Part shown: positions 1-5,645 of the stretch, piece after piece
Numbering within the stretch: position 1 is the stretch's first letter
How the letters are laid out: each line of letters starts with the position of its first letter
The notes under the pieces: model-generated
What the model was told of the DNA's origin: nothing
What the model saw: only the letters and a program-made list of their open reading frames with translations
Database searches by the model: none
Position numbers and translations under genes: made by a program
Assembly (NCBI GenBank): GCA_008501655.1
Contig: QQUK01000016.1
Coordinates: forward strand, 1-7,024
DNA: 7,024 nucleotides
Direction of reading: 5' to 3'
Source: Calditrichota bacterium
GTDB taxonomy: Bacteria; Zixibacteria; MSB-5A5; GN15; FEB-12

Positions 1-27
1 ATACCGGATAGTTGAAATCCCGCTTTA

Positions 28-149
28 ACAATATCTATATTATAAACTAACTTCAAATTTATATCCTTGTATCTCCTTTGAATAAAAAAGATAGATAGGT
101 CAAGTTATTGACAATATCTACCGAATTTATTACTATGATAGGATAGATA
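28..149. repeat. Four TATCTA/TAGATA hexamers around the promoter
   Basis: TATCTA occurs at 32-37 and 115-120, and its reverse complement TAGATA at 92-97 and 144-149. The two TATCTA copies lie in an exact 10-base direct repeat, ACAATATCTA (28-37 and 111-120, 83 bases apart). The two TAGATA copies lie in an exact 8-base repeat, GATAGATA (90-97 and 142-149, 52 bases apart). The copies sit upstream of the -35 box, in the spacer and at the start site, as binding sites of a regulator might. The region is AT-rich, so chance is a real alternative. Confidence 0.3.
108..136 (+). promoter_or_regulatory. Sigma70-type promoter of the DUF362-like gene
   Basis: A perfect -35 hexamer, TTGACA (108-113), is followed by a 17-base spacer and a -10-like TACTAT (131-136, 4 of 6 to consensus). 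Transcription would begin near 143, leaving a leader of about 75 bases before the ATG at 218. It is the best promoter match in the window and points the right way for the only plus-strand gene. Seen: the hexamers and spacing. Inferred: that it is used. Confidence 0.6.
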
Positions 150-163
150 CAATACTCCCCGAA

Positions 164-187
164 TACAGCTTTCACTTGTGAAATGTA
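164..187 (+). promoter_or_regulatory. Bulged hairpin in the 5' leader
   Basis: TTTCAC (170-175) and GTGAAA (178-183) are perfect inverted copies separated by TT. Outside them TACA (164-167) pairs with TGTA (184-187), leaving a two-base GC bulge (168-169) on the left arm. As RNA it would form a stem of about nine pairs closed by a CUUG tetraloop; as DNA it could be a small operator. It starts about 20 bases after the predicted transcription start and ends 30 bases before the ATG, with no U-tract, so it is not an intrinsic terminator. Function unknown. Confidence 0.45.
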
Positions 188-217
188 AGTACCTGAACAA
201 AAGTTAGAAGTGGAATC

Positions 218-1555
218 ATGGATTTAAGTCGTAGAATATTTTTAAAAGATTTAAGTAAATATACAGGCGGAATGCTCTTAGGCGGATATCTGCTTGATTC
301 GATTCTTCTTTCGCCGGCACAGGCACAAACTACAATTCTCTCTACAATCTATGTAGCTAAAAACGGTACACCGGCTGAAAATGTCGCCAAAGTAATTGAT
401 ATGAAATATGGCGGTATCGAAAATTTCATCGGGGCTGATGATGTTATTGTGATTAATCCTAATGGTCAGTGGGGTTATCAAGGTGCCTCAAACTGCGCCT
501 GTTGTATGGGACTTATCGATGTTATCCTCAACCGACCGGGTGGATTTAACGGCGAGATTATCTTCTGTGAAAATACACAGGGACAACCTGGCTATTGGGA
601 TGCTCCTGCCGCTCAGCTCGTTCGTAACGGTCCATATAACTTTAACGATATGATTGCCTATTACCATACCAACGGGTATACAAATGTCAACGGTGTCCGA
701 CTTCTCCGTAATCAGGATGACAACGTTCTCTGGCCGGTTATCAGTTCTCCAGCTGAAGGTCAGGGATGGGTTCGTCCCGAATGGACTTCGCCGACAGCCG
801 GATGTCTCTATTATCTGCCGTATCCGGTTATCCGTTCACCATACTCGAATAAACTGATTGATTTAAAAAACGGTGTGTATGAAAACGGTTATGCAAACCA
901 ACCTGATATGAAATTTATCAAAGTACCAAACTTGAATAACCATGGAGAAGGCGGCACGCAGGATTATGCCGGGATAACTTCAGCGACAAAATCATTCTTA
1001 GGTATCGCTGAACTTGAAAATTCAGTCTACGCCTACTTTAATGATAATCTCCACGGCAATCTTCACGCTTATAATGCCTGGCGATGTACCGATGATGCCA
1101 ATCTGAAAGCGTTCCTTGTTGGTGAAGCTGTCGCAGGCTGGATGAATCTGTGCAGGAAACCGGATCTCTTTTTAACCACCGCCGAATGGGTCGGATGGGA
1201 ATCGAGAACTTCAGCCGGTGCTACCCTGGCCCGAACTGTTGGTATCTGTGAAGACCCGGTCGCCTTGGACTTTTATATGAGTAAATATGTCATGTGGCCC
1301 TGCAACCCGTCAAATCAGTTCTTTGACCCGGATCATCTGGTGTCGGTCAATAAAACAAGACAGACGTTGGACGGATGTAACTCTCTCGGCTATGGAACCG
1401 TGAACGAACTTGAGATGTCAGCTTTTGTTTATGATTTCAGTTCTCCGGCAGTTTTCCGGTTTGACATTGACAGAATGATTAAAAGATATAAAAACGGTGA
1501 GGTAACCGACCAGGATGTTTTAAACCTCATCGACCAGTATAATACAAATAATTAA
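218..1555 (+). CDS. Tat-exported DUF362-like protein
   Basis: The protein (445 aa) begins with a textbook twin-arginine signal: SRRIFLK at residues 4-10, a hydrophobic stretch at about 17-31 and an AQA cleavage site near residue 36. It should be folded in the cytoplasm and then exported. The body resembles DUF362: VIVINPN at 77-82 (family KPN segment), KVPNLNNHGEGG at 235-246, SATKSFLG at 255-262 (family ALKN-hG) and CEDPVALD at 344-351. Family biochemistry is poorly known; many relatives carry Fe-S ferredoxin domains. None is present here, but C93, C95 and C96 form a CxCC cluster where relatives usually read T-H/D-P, and seven further cysteines follow. Residues 418-441 form a short EF-hand/dockerin-like tail. 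A weak AGAAG (206-210) precedes the ATG at 218. It is monocistronic and convergent with the macro-domain gene. Family fairly sure; role unknown. Confidence 0.8.
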   Translation: MDLSRRIFLKDLSKYTGGMLLGGYLLDSILLSPAQAQTTILSTIYVAKNGTPAENVAKVIDMKYGGIENFIGADDVIVINPNGQWGYQGASNCACCMGLIDVILNRPGGFNGEIIFCENTQGQPGYWDAPAAQLVRNGPYNFNDMIAYYHTNGYTNVNGVRLLRNQDDNVLWPVISSPAEGQGWVRPEWTSPTAGCLYYLPYPVIRSPYSNKLIDLKNGVYENGYANQPDMKFIKVPNLNNHGEGGTQDYAGITSATKSFLGIAELENSVYAYFNDNLHGNLHAYNAWRCTDDANLKAFLVGEAVAGWMNLCRKPDLFLTTAEWVGWESRTSAGATLARTVGICEDPVALDFYMSKYVMWPCNPSNQFFDPDHLVSVNKTRQTLDGCNSLGYGTVNELEMSAFVYDFSSPAVFRFDIDRMIKRYKNGEVTDQDVLNLIDQYNTNN

Positions 1556-1558
1556 AAA

Positions 1559-2074
1559 CTACCGATTTTCAACCTCATCTAAATAATTTTGAAACAAAGC
1601 TTTCCCGAATGAATCAAATAAACAAAATTGCACCCGCTCCAGGCTTTTTGATTTTTCTTCATAACCCCGAACAGCGTTAATCATATTAAAGGCACACGCC
1701 TGCATCGGGAATCGACCGACACCGGTTCCGAATGCCGGGAATGCAATCGATTTGATGTTCAACTCTTCAGCGATGTTCAACGACGCAACGGTTGCTTTAC
1801 TGATTAATCTTGCGTCTGTTTTCAGATTCTGTCCCATGACGGCAGCATGGATTACGACTTTGTAGGGAAGAGACCCCGCGGTAGAATAAACCGCATCACC
1901 GGGCATTTTAGGACCTTTTGCCATCGCTTCTTTTTCGACAATCTGTCCACCGGCTCGTTTGATTGCTCCGGCAACACCGGAACCCATCCAGAACTCGTTA
2001 TTGGCAGCGTTGACGATAGCTTCGACATCAGCCTTTGTGATGTCACCTTCAACTATTTCGATTTTGTACGGCAT
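1559..2074 (-). CDS. Macro-domain protein, AF1521-like
   Basis: A single, complete macro domain, the fold that binds ADP-ribose and sometimes hydrolyses its esters or protein adducts; presumably cytoplasmic. Numbering from this start (171 aa), visible motifs are EGDIT (9-13, adenine-contacting Asp), IVNAAN (20-25), the phosphate loop WMGSGVAGAIKRAGG (29-43), IHAAVMG (75-81) and FGTGVGRFP (115-123). The WMG-GVAGAIKRAGG pattern is typical of the AF1521-type group. The phosphate loop reads GSGVAG, whereas MacroD/YmdB enzymes have GGGVDG, so the catalytic Asp of that class is absent. I prefer the ATG at 2074 because homologs begin just before K-I-E-I-V; an in-frame ATG at 2089 adds five residues but abuts its GAGG (2093-2090) with no spacing. 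It overlaps the end of the lipoprotein gene by 26 bases and is last in the minus-strand run, ending 3 bases from the convergent gene. Substrate not predictable. Confidence 0.9.
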   Translation of the reverse strand: MPYKIEIVEGDITKADVEAIVNAANNEFWMGSGVAGAIKRAGGQIVEKEAMAKGPKMPGDAVYSTAGSLPYKVVIHAAVMGQNLKTDARLISKATVASLNIAEELNIKSIAFPAFGTGVGRFPMQACAFNMINAVRGYEEKSKSLERVQFCLFDSFGKALFQNYLDEVENR

Positions 2075-2600
2075 AATGATACTTTTCATCCTCAGCTATA
2101 ACAGAATCAATTTTTATAAATTTGTTACCATATAATACAAATTCATCTAATCTAAACATGATTTTATGAGGGAAATTTAATTGTTCAGGTGTTAGTTGAG
2201 GCTTTACAGGTTCGAAATAACAAAATGTTGCACTGTACAAATTTGAGTTTTGAGTAAGGGGAGATTGATTATAAAACACATCACGTTTGGTTAGTTGTTT
2301 TCCTTGAAAGAAAACTTGAATATTTTCTGGAATAAAATGTATATTTTTTATTTTTGAGTCATATTTAGCTGTAATTCCAACTTCAAGAGCATATCTTCTA
2401 TCTATAGGTGTACAATAACCTATGGCTGATAAAACTATTGTACAACTATCTTCAAGGATATTCGTACGATAATGTTGAATAGTATCACCAAAGTATAAAA
2501 AATTAGGTTCAGGAGGGGGAGGACATATATAATTTGGCGTTGCACAGCTTATCAGAATAATAGTCGTTAAAGACATGAGTGATAACAATTTTTTGTTCAT
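2049..2600 (-). CDS. AT-rich hypothetical lipoprotein
   Basis: I do not recognise this family. The 183-residue product starts with a lipoprotein signal: two lysines at 3-4, a hydrophobic stretch and the lipobox L-I-S-C at 16-19, so C19 should be lipidated and the protein anchored facing the periplasm. Residue 20 is Ala, not Asp, so the inner-membrane retention signal known from E. coli is absent. A proline-rich stretch follows (CPPPPEP, 26-32), then a probably beta-rich region with further cysteines at 53, 63 and 127. Its ATG overlaps the PAP2 stop codon (ATGA, 2600-2597), which suggests translational coupling, and its 3' end runs into the macro-domain gene. It is clearly more AT-rich than its neighbours: hand counts give 19 and 15 G+C per 60 bases at 2161-2220 and 2341-2400. 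Fast evolution or recent acquisition could explain that. Real gene likely; function unknown. Confidence 0.75.
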   Translation of the reverse strand: MNKKLLSLMSLTTIILISCATPNYICPPPPEPNFLYFGDTIQHYRTNILEDSCTIVLSAIGYCTPIDRRYALEVGITAKYDSKIKNIHFIPENIQVFFQGKQLTKRDVFYNQSPLTQNSNLYSATFCYFEPVKPQLTPEQLNFPHKIMFRLDEFVLYGNKFIKIDSVIAEDEKYHYAVQNRNS

Positions 2601-3160
2601 GAACTTTTCACCAACACTTTCTTCTCAAACAAATTAAACAAACTCACCATCAACAACGCTATGGCACTCCCCAAAACAGCACCAACTAAAATATCACCCG
2701 GATAATGTACTCCGACAAACACCCGGCTTATTGCTACCATAGAAGCGTATGTATATAAATATGGGCGAATCTTTGGAAAATAAAAACAGAAAAAAACAGC
2801 CTGCCCGAAAGCATTCGAAGCATGCGCCGAAGGCATCGATTTTCCTCCCCCACAATGTACCAGCAGATTAATCATCGATTCATCAAAAGTATGACAAGGT
2901 CGCATCCTGCCTATCCAGTTCTTCAGATATGTTGCGGTAATCTGATCAGTCAAGACAAGAACGACTACCGAAAAAAGAACCATCCAACGGACCCGTGCAT
3001 TCCCCTTCCAGAGAAGCAGAAGCATCGCCAATCCATATCCGATTCGCAATCCCCAGTCATCAGTAAACACAGGCATCAGGAAATCAGTCACCGGATTTGC
3101 AAGAGTCTTATTGATAAGCAAAAAGAACTGAGTGTCGATATATAGTAGCCAATCAAGCAT
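2597..3160 (-). CDS. PAP2-family membrane phosphatase
   Basis: An integral-membrane phosphatase of 187 residues with all three motifs of the PAP2/type 2 lipid phosphatase family: K-x6-R-P (K80 to R87-P88), PSAH (110-113, with H113 as catalytic acid) and SR-x5-H-x3-D (S145, R146, H152, D156; H152 is the nucleophile). About five hydrophobic segments surround them. Family members remove phosphate from lipids such as undecaprenyl pyrophosphate or phosphatidic/phosphatidylglycerol phosphate at the outer face of the inner membrane; substrates cannot be told from motifs. The length is usual for a stand-alone bacterial member, and the catalytic set is intact. The ATG lies 3 bases after the PfkB stop, and a GGAGAG ribosome site (3176-3171), 10 bases upstream of it, is built into the last PfkB codons. 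The stop overlaps the lipoprotein ATG. Confidence 0.93.
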   Translation of the reverse strand: MLDWLLYIDTQFFLLINKTLANPVTDFLMPVFTDDWGLRIGYGLAMLLLLWKGNARVRWMVLFSVVVLVLTDQITATYLKNWIGRMRPCHTFDESMINLLVHCGGGKSMPSAHASNAFGQAVFFCFYFPKIRPYLYTYASMVAISRVFVGVHYPGDILVGAVLGSAIALLMVSLFNLFEKKVLVKSS

Positions 3161-3163
3161 AAC

Positions 3164-4087
3164 TTAATATCTCTCCGGATTAGAATTGATAAATCTTTTC
3201 AATTGATTCAATGTCGGTATTCCGGTTCTTGCTCCCGGTTTGGTGCATTTAAAAGCGGCAGCAGCGGCACCATAATGCATTCTTGTTTGTAAATCAAACC
3301 CCTTCAACAGACCATAGAGATATCCGGTATGATATGCATCCCCGGCTCCGGTAGTGTCAATATTTTCAACTTTAAAAGCATCCTGATAAACATACTCAGA
3401 TTTACCAGCCTCTAAACCGGTGGAACCTTTGATCCCTTCGGTGACAACAATAGTACCGGAACAATAATCCCGTAATTTTGTAATTGCTTGTTTAGCCCTT
3501 GTAGTTTTAGTAAACCCAAACGCATATTGGTCAGCAACAACAAGATGGTCAACATACGGAAAAACTTCAGAAACATCATTCCGCATTGACCCGATATCAA
3601 ACGAAACAATGACACTATTCTTTTTAGCCCATTTGGCAAGTTTCAGCGAAGCCGGCATATCCCGCCCATCAAGGTGAATTATCTTTGGAATCGGAAGTTT
3701 ACTCAGATTTATATCATTCGGTTTAACAAAAATTTTCCGCGATAGAACAAGGGTCCGGTCACCGGAACCTTGTTCGATAAATCCGGAGGCAAGTGCTGTC
3801 GGGTCTTTTTTGACGATCATATAGTCAGTTACGACATTTTCATTTTTTAACTCATCAAGCATCAGTTTACCGAATGGGTCATTCCCGACAGTTGCTATCA
3901 ATGCTGACTTATATCCGAGTCTTGTCAAACCGATGCAGACATTCGGAACCGGACCGCCACCTTGCATGATAAACGATTGAGCATCAATTTTTTTTCCGGA
4001 TGTTGGGAAATTGTCGACTGTAAACAATAAATCAAACGGAATTATCCCCATCCCGAGACAATCGATATCATATTTCTTCTTTTTCAA
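3164..4087 (-). CDS. PfkB-family sugar kinase, KHK/YihV-like
   Basis: A cytoplasmic ATP-dependent carbohydrate kinase of the ribokinase fold (307 aa, normal length). Seen: the N-terminal glycine motif QGGGPVPN (42-49) followed by GLTRLGYKSALIATVGNDPFG (53-73), and the C-terminal signature DTTGAGDAYHTGYL (244-257) with the GAGD anion hole and catalytic base D250. HLDGRD (138-143) matches the H-x-E/D-G-R position of ketohexokinase and sulfofructose-kinase-like members, so a ketose or ketose-derived substrate is somewhat more likely than ribose or fructose 6-phosphate; this is inference. The start is TTG at 4087, supported by GGAAAGG (4100-4094) 6 bases upstream and by the first beta strand of the fold (YDIDCLGMG) beginning at residue 6; the next in-frame ATG (4051) would cut that strand. 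The gene overlaps the end of the YigZ gene by 20 bases. No sugar transporter or partner enzyme is adjacent. Confidence 0.93.
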   Translation of the reverse strand: MKKKKYDIDCLGMGIIPFDLLFTVDNFPTSGKKIDAQSFIMQGGGPVPNVCIGLTRLGYKSALIATVGNDPFGKLMLDELKNENVVTDYMIVKKDPTALASGFIEQGSGDRTLVLSRKIFVKPNDINLSKLPIPKIIHLDGRDMPASLKLAKWAKKNSVIVSFDIGSMRNDVSEVFPYVDHLVVADQYAFGFTKTTRAKQAITKLRDYCSGTIVVTEGIKGSTGLEAGKSEYVYQDAFKVENIDTTGAGDAYHTGYLYGLLKGFDLQTRMHYGAAAAAFKCTKPGARTGIPTLNQLKRFINSNPERY

Positions 4088-4685
4088 TCTTTGCCTTTCC
4101 GCTTGAGAGCTCTACTATCTCCTGTACAAGTCTATCTGATTTTGATTTACGAACCTCAAGTTTCAGCTTTACGATATCTGAAAAATCCGAATCAATCTGT
4201 TTTGCTCCGATTCTGTCAATCAATTGTAAAAGCTGATTGTATAAGGGAAACTCAATTTTGATATTATAAACATCAGTTATAAAATGTTCTACCTTCCCCG
4301 ATTTTTCCAACGCCAGCTTTGCACATTCAGAATAAGCTTTTACCAGTCCGCCGGTGCCGAGTTTAGTTCCGCCAAAATATCTGGTGACTATAGTCAAGAT
4401 ATTAGTCACACCGGAACCGGCAACAACATCGTACATCGGTTTTCCGGCAGTACCGTTAGGTTCTCCGTCATCGGAATATTTAAACTCGGTCTCATGTTCG
4501 GTGATACCAATAATATACGTATAACAATTATGATTGGCATTATACTCGAGTTTTCTGATAGCCGAGAGCTGTTCCAGCATTTCATCAGTCGTTGCTACAA
4601 TTAAAGTCCGTCCGATAAAACGGGATGCTTTGACTTTGGTCTCTACTTCCGATTCAGTTTTGATTGTAAAATATGCGTCATCCAT
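4068..4685 (-). CDS. yigZ: YigZ/IMPACT (UPF0029) family protein
   Basis: A complete 205-residue member of the YigZ/IMPACT family. The N-terminal UPF0029 domain shows KASRFIG (19-25), NHNCYTYIIG (51-60), SDDGEPNGTAGKPM (71-84) and the family signature VTRYFGGTKLGTGGLVKAYSE (100-120). A ferredoxin-like DUF1949 domain follows (about 142-197). Eukaryotic IMPACT regulates the GCN2 kinase; the bacterial role is unsettled, with nucleic-acid or ribosome contact proposed from the fold. It should be cytoplasmic. The ATG is 2 bases after the stop of the DprA-like gene and no clear Shine-Dalgarno sequence precedes it, so translation probably depends on coupling to that gene. Its 3' end overlaps the PfkB gene by 20 bases. 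No key motif is missing. Confidence 0.92.
   Translation of the reverse strand: MDDAYFTIKTESEVETKVKASRFIGRTLIVATTDEMLEQLSAIRKLEYNANHNCYTYIIGITEHETEFKYSDDGEPNGTAGKPMYDVVAGSGVTNILTIVTRYFGGTKLGTGGLVKAYSECAKLALEKSGKVEHFITDVYNIKIEFPLYNQLLQLIDRIGAKQIDSDFSDIVKLKLEVRKSKSDRLVQEIVELSSGKAKIEKEEI
4088..4100 (-). promoter_or_regulatory. Ribosome binding site setting the PfkB TTG start
   Basis: GGAAAGG (4100-4094) lies 6 bases before the TTG at 4087, within the last codons of the YigZ gene. It is the strongest ribosome site in this operon and decides the choice of TTG over the ATG 36 bases downstream. Confidence 0.6.
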
Positions 4686-4687
4686 TG

Positions 4688-5608
4688 TTACACTAATGAA
4701 ACGATAATATCCTGAATTTTTTCAAGTCCCACCATCGGAACAGCACCGCACTGGACAGCTTTGTTGAGTCCTTTTTCGTCGGTAAGTCCGCCATACTTCG
4801 GATCTATTAACACAAACGTCATCTTTCCAATCTGAGAACAACAATTAAGCAAATCGTCAACAACTTTATCATCTTCGTAGAATTCGGTAATAATCACCGC
4901 TTGAGCGAGTGCTGCAATAATCCGGTTTGTACTTTTAAAATTACCATATTCATTTTCCATTTCCGGAGGATATTCAGAGATTAATCCGCCCTGCTGGACA
5001 ATATCAATTGCAAGCGGCCGGTATTCTTCGGGGAAGATATGTTCATGTCCCGATTCAAGGAGTGCATATGATTTCCCTCCGGCAGCTTTTGCTCCGAGGT
5101 GGGCCGCTGTTGAAATACCGCCCGAAAGTCCTGATATAATTTCAACATCAGCATCTACAAGCTGTTTGGCAAGAGTTGTCGTCAGTTCGATACCTTCATT
5201 GGTCGCCTTTTTACTACCTACGACCGCGGCTATCTTTTTAGATTTGTCAGGCAGATTTCCCCGGTGATATAAGAGGGACGGGGGATCATTGAGCTCAAAT
5301 AAATTTTCAGGAAAATCATCATCAAACCTTGAATTGACGCAGATATCCTTTTCAATCAGAGATTTGTAAAAATTCTCAGCTTCAGTAAGATGTTCGGCTG
5401 CATAGATAATATTATTGGCATCATCAGCAGACATTCCCTCTATCGACATAAGGGTTCCGGAATCGGATTTGATAATTCGTTCAACATTACCAAAATGACG
5501 AAGCAATGCTTCCATCATACGGGGATAAACATCGCCGTATCGTATCAGTGCAATTGTAGCTATTTTACGGTCAAATAATTCTGTTTTTGTCATAGGGCTA
5601 AGGTACAT
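4688..5608 (-). CDS. Divergent DprA/Smf-like Rossmann protein
   Basis: The 306-residue protein follows the DprA layout: an N-terminal helical SAM/HhH-like region (about 13-75, with F-G-N-V-E-R-I-I and S-I-E-G-M), a linker with DPPSLLYHRG (108-117) and the SMF/SLOG Rossmann domain (about 125-295). Recognisable blocks are AVVGSKKAT (128-136), ISGLSGGISTAAH (158-170), GHEHIFPEEYRPL (187-199), GGLISEYPP (207-215) and STNRIIAAL (226-234). Genuine DprA, which loads RecA on single-stranded DNA in transformation, normally has GSR, SGLARGID, RNRIIAGL and an SGSL-TA loop. Here these read GSK, SGLSGGIS, TNRIIAAL and a DDKVVDDLL segment, so basic and acidic site residues are changed. The C-terminal winged helix is also absent. 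It may therefore be a paralog with another ligand, and I give no dprA symbol. The start could also be the ATG at 5593, since residues 1-5 look non-family; neither has a good ribosome site. Confidence 0.8.
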   Translation of the reverse strand: MYLSPMTKTELFDRKIATIALIRYGDVYPRMMEALLRHFGNVERIIKSDSGTLMSIEGMSADDANNIIYAAEHLTEAENFYKSLIEKDICVNSRFDDDFPENLFELNDPPSLLYHRGNLPDKSKKIAAVVGSKKATNEGIELTTTLAKQLVDADVEIISGLSGGISTAAHLGAKAAGGKSYALLESGHEHIFPEEYRPLAIDIVQQGGLISEYPPEMENEYGNFKSTNRIIAALAQAVIITEFYEDDKVVDDLLNCCSQIGKMTFVLIDPKYGGLTDEKGLNKAVQCGAVPMVGLEKIQDIIVSLV

Positions 5609-5645
5609 ACTCAGATAAAAATGTCAACAAACGGATATAGCTTGT

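Noticed and set aside
2..28. Plus-strand frame reading Y-R-I-V-E-I-P-L then TAA at the left edge, a possible C-terminus of an upstream gene.
   Set aside because: Plausible as a protein tail, but eight codons are too few to support a gene call.
1..56. Minus-strand frame open to the left edge, with a TTG at 56-54 and an AAGG upstream, a possible divergent gene start.
   Set aside because: Only about 18 codons are visible, there is no ATG and no recognisable sequence; the AT-rich region makes this easy by chance.
2822..3145. Open frame of 107 codons on the plus strand opposite the PAP2 gene.
   Set aside because: It lies entirely antisense to a gene with intact catalytic motifs, and its translation is basic and low in structure.
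3412..3639. Open frame within the PfkB gene in another frame on the same strand.
   Set aside because: Shadow of a well-supported gene; no ribosome site and no family resemblance.
1559..5608. The operon as an antiviral defence island, because SLOG and macro domains occur in such systems.
   Set aside because: There is no nuclease, helicase, toxin, NADase, cyclase or mobile-element gene, and the other members are common housekeeping families.
5599..5627. TTGACA on the minus strand (5627-5622) before the DprA-like gene.
   Set aside because: At 17-18 base spacing the -10 position reads ACCTTA or similar, so no convincing promoter; the 37-base gap fits read-through.
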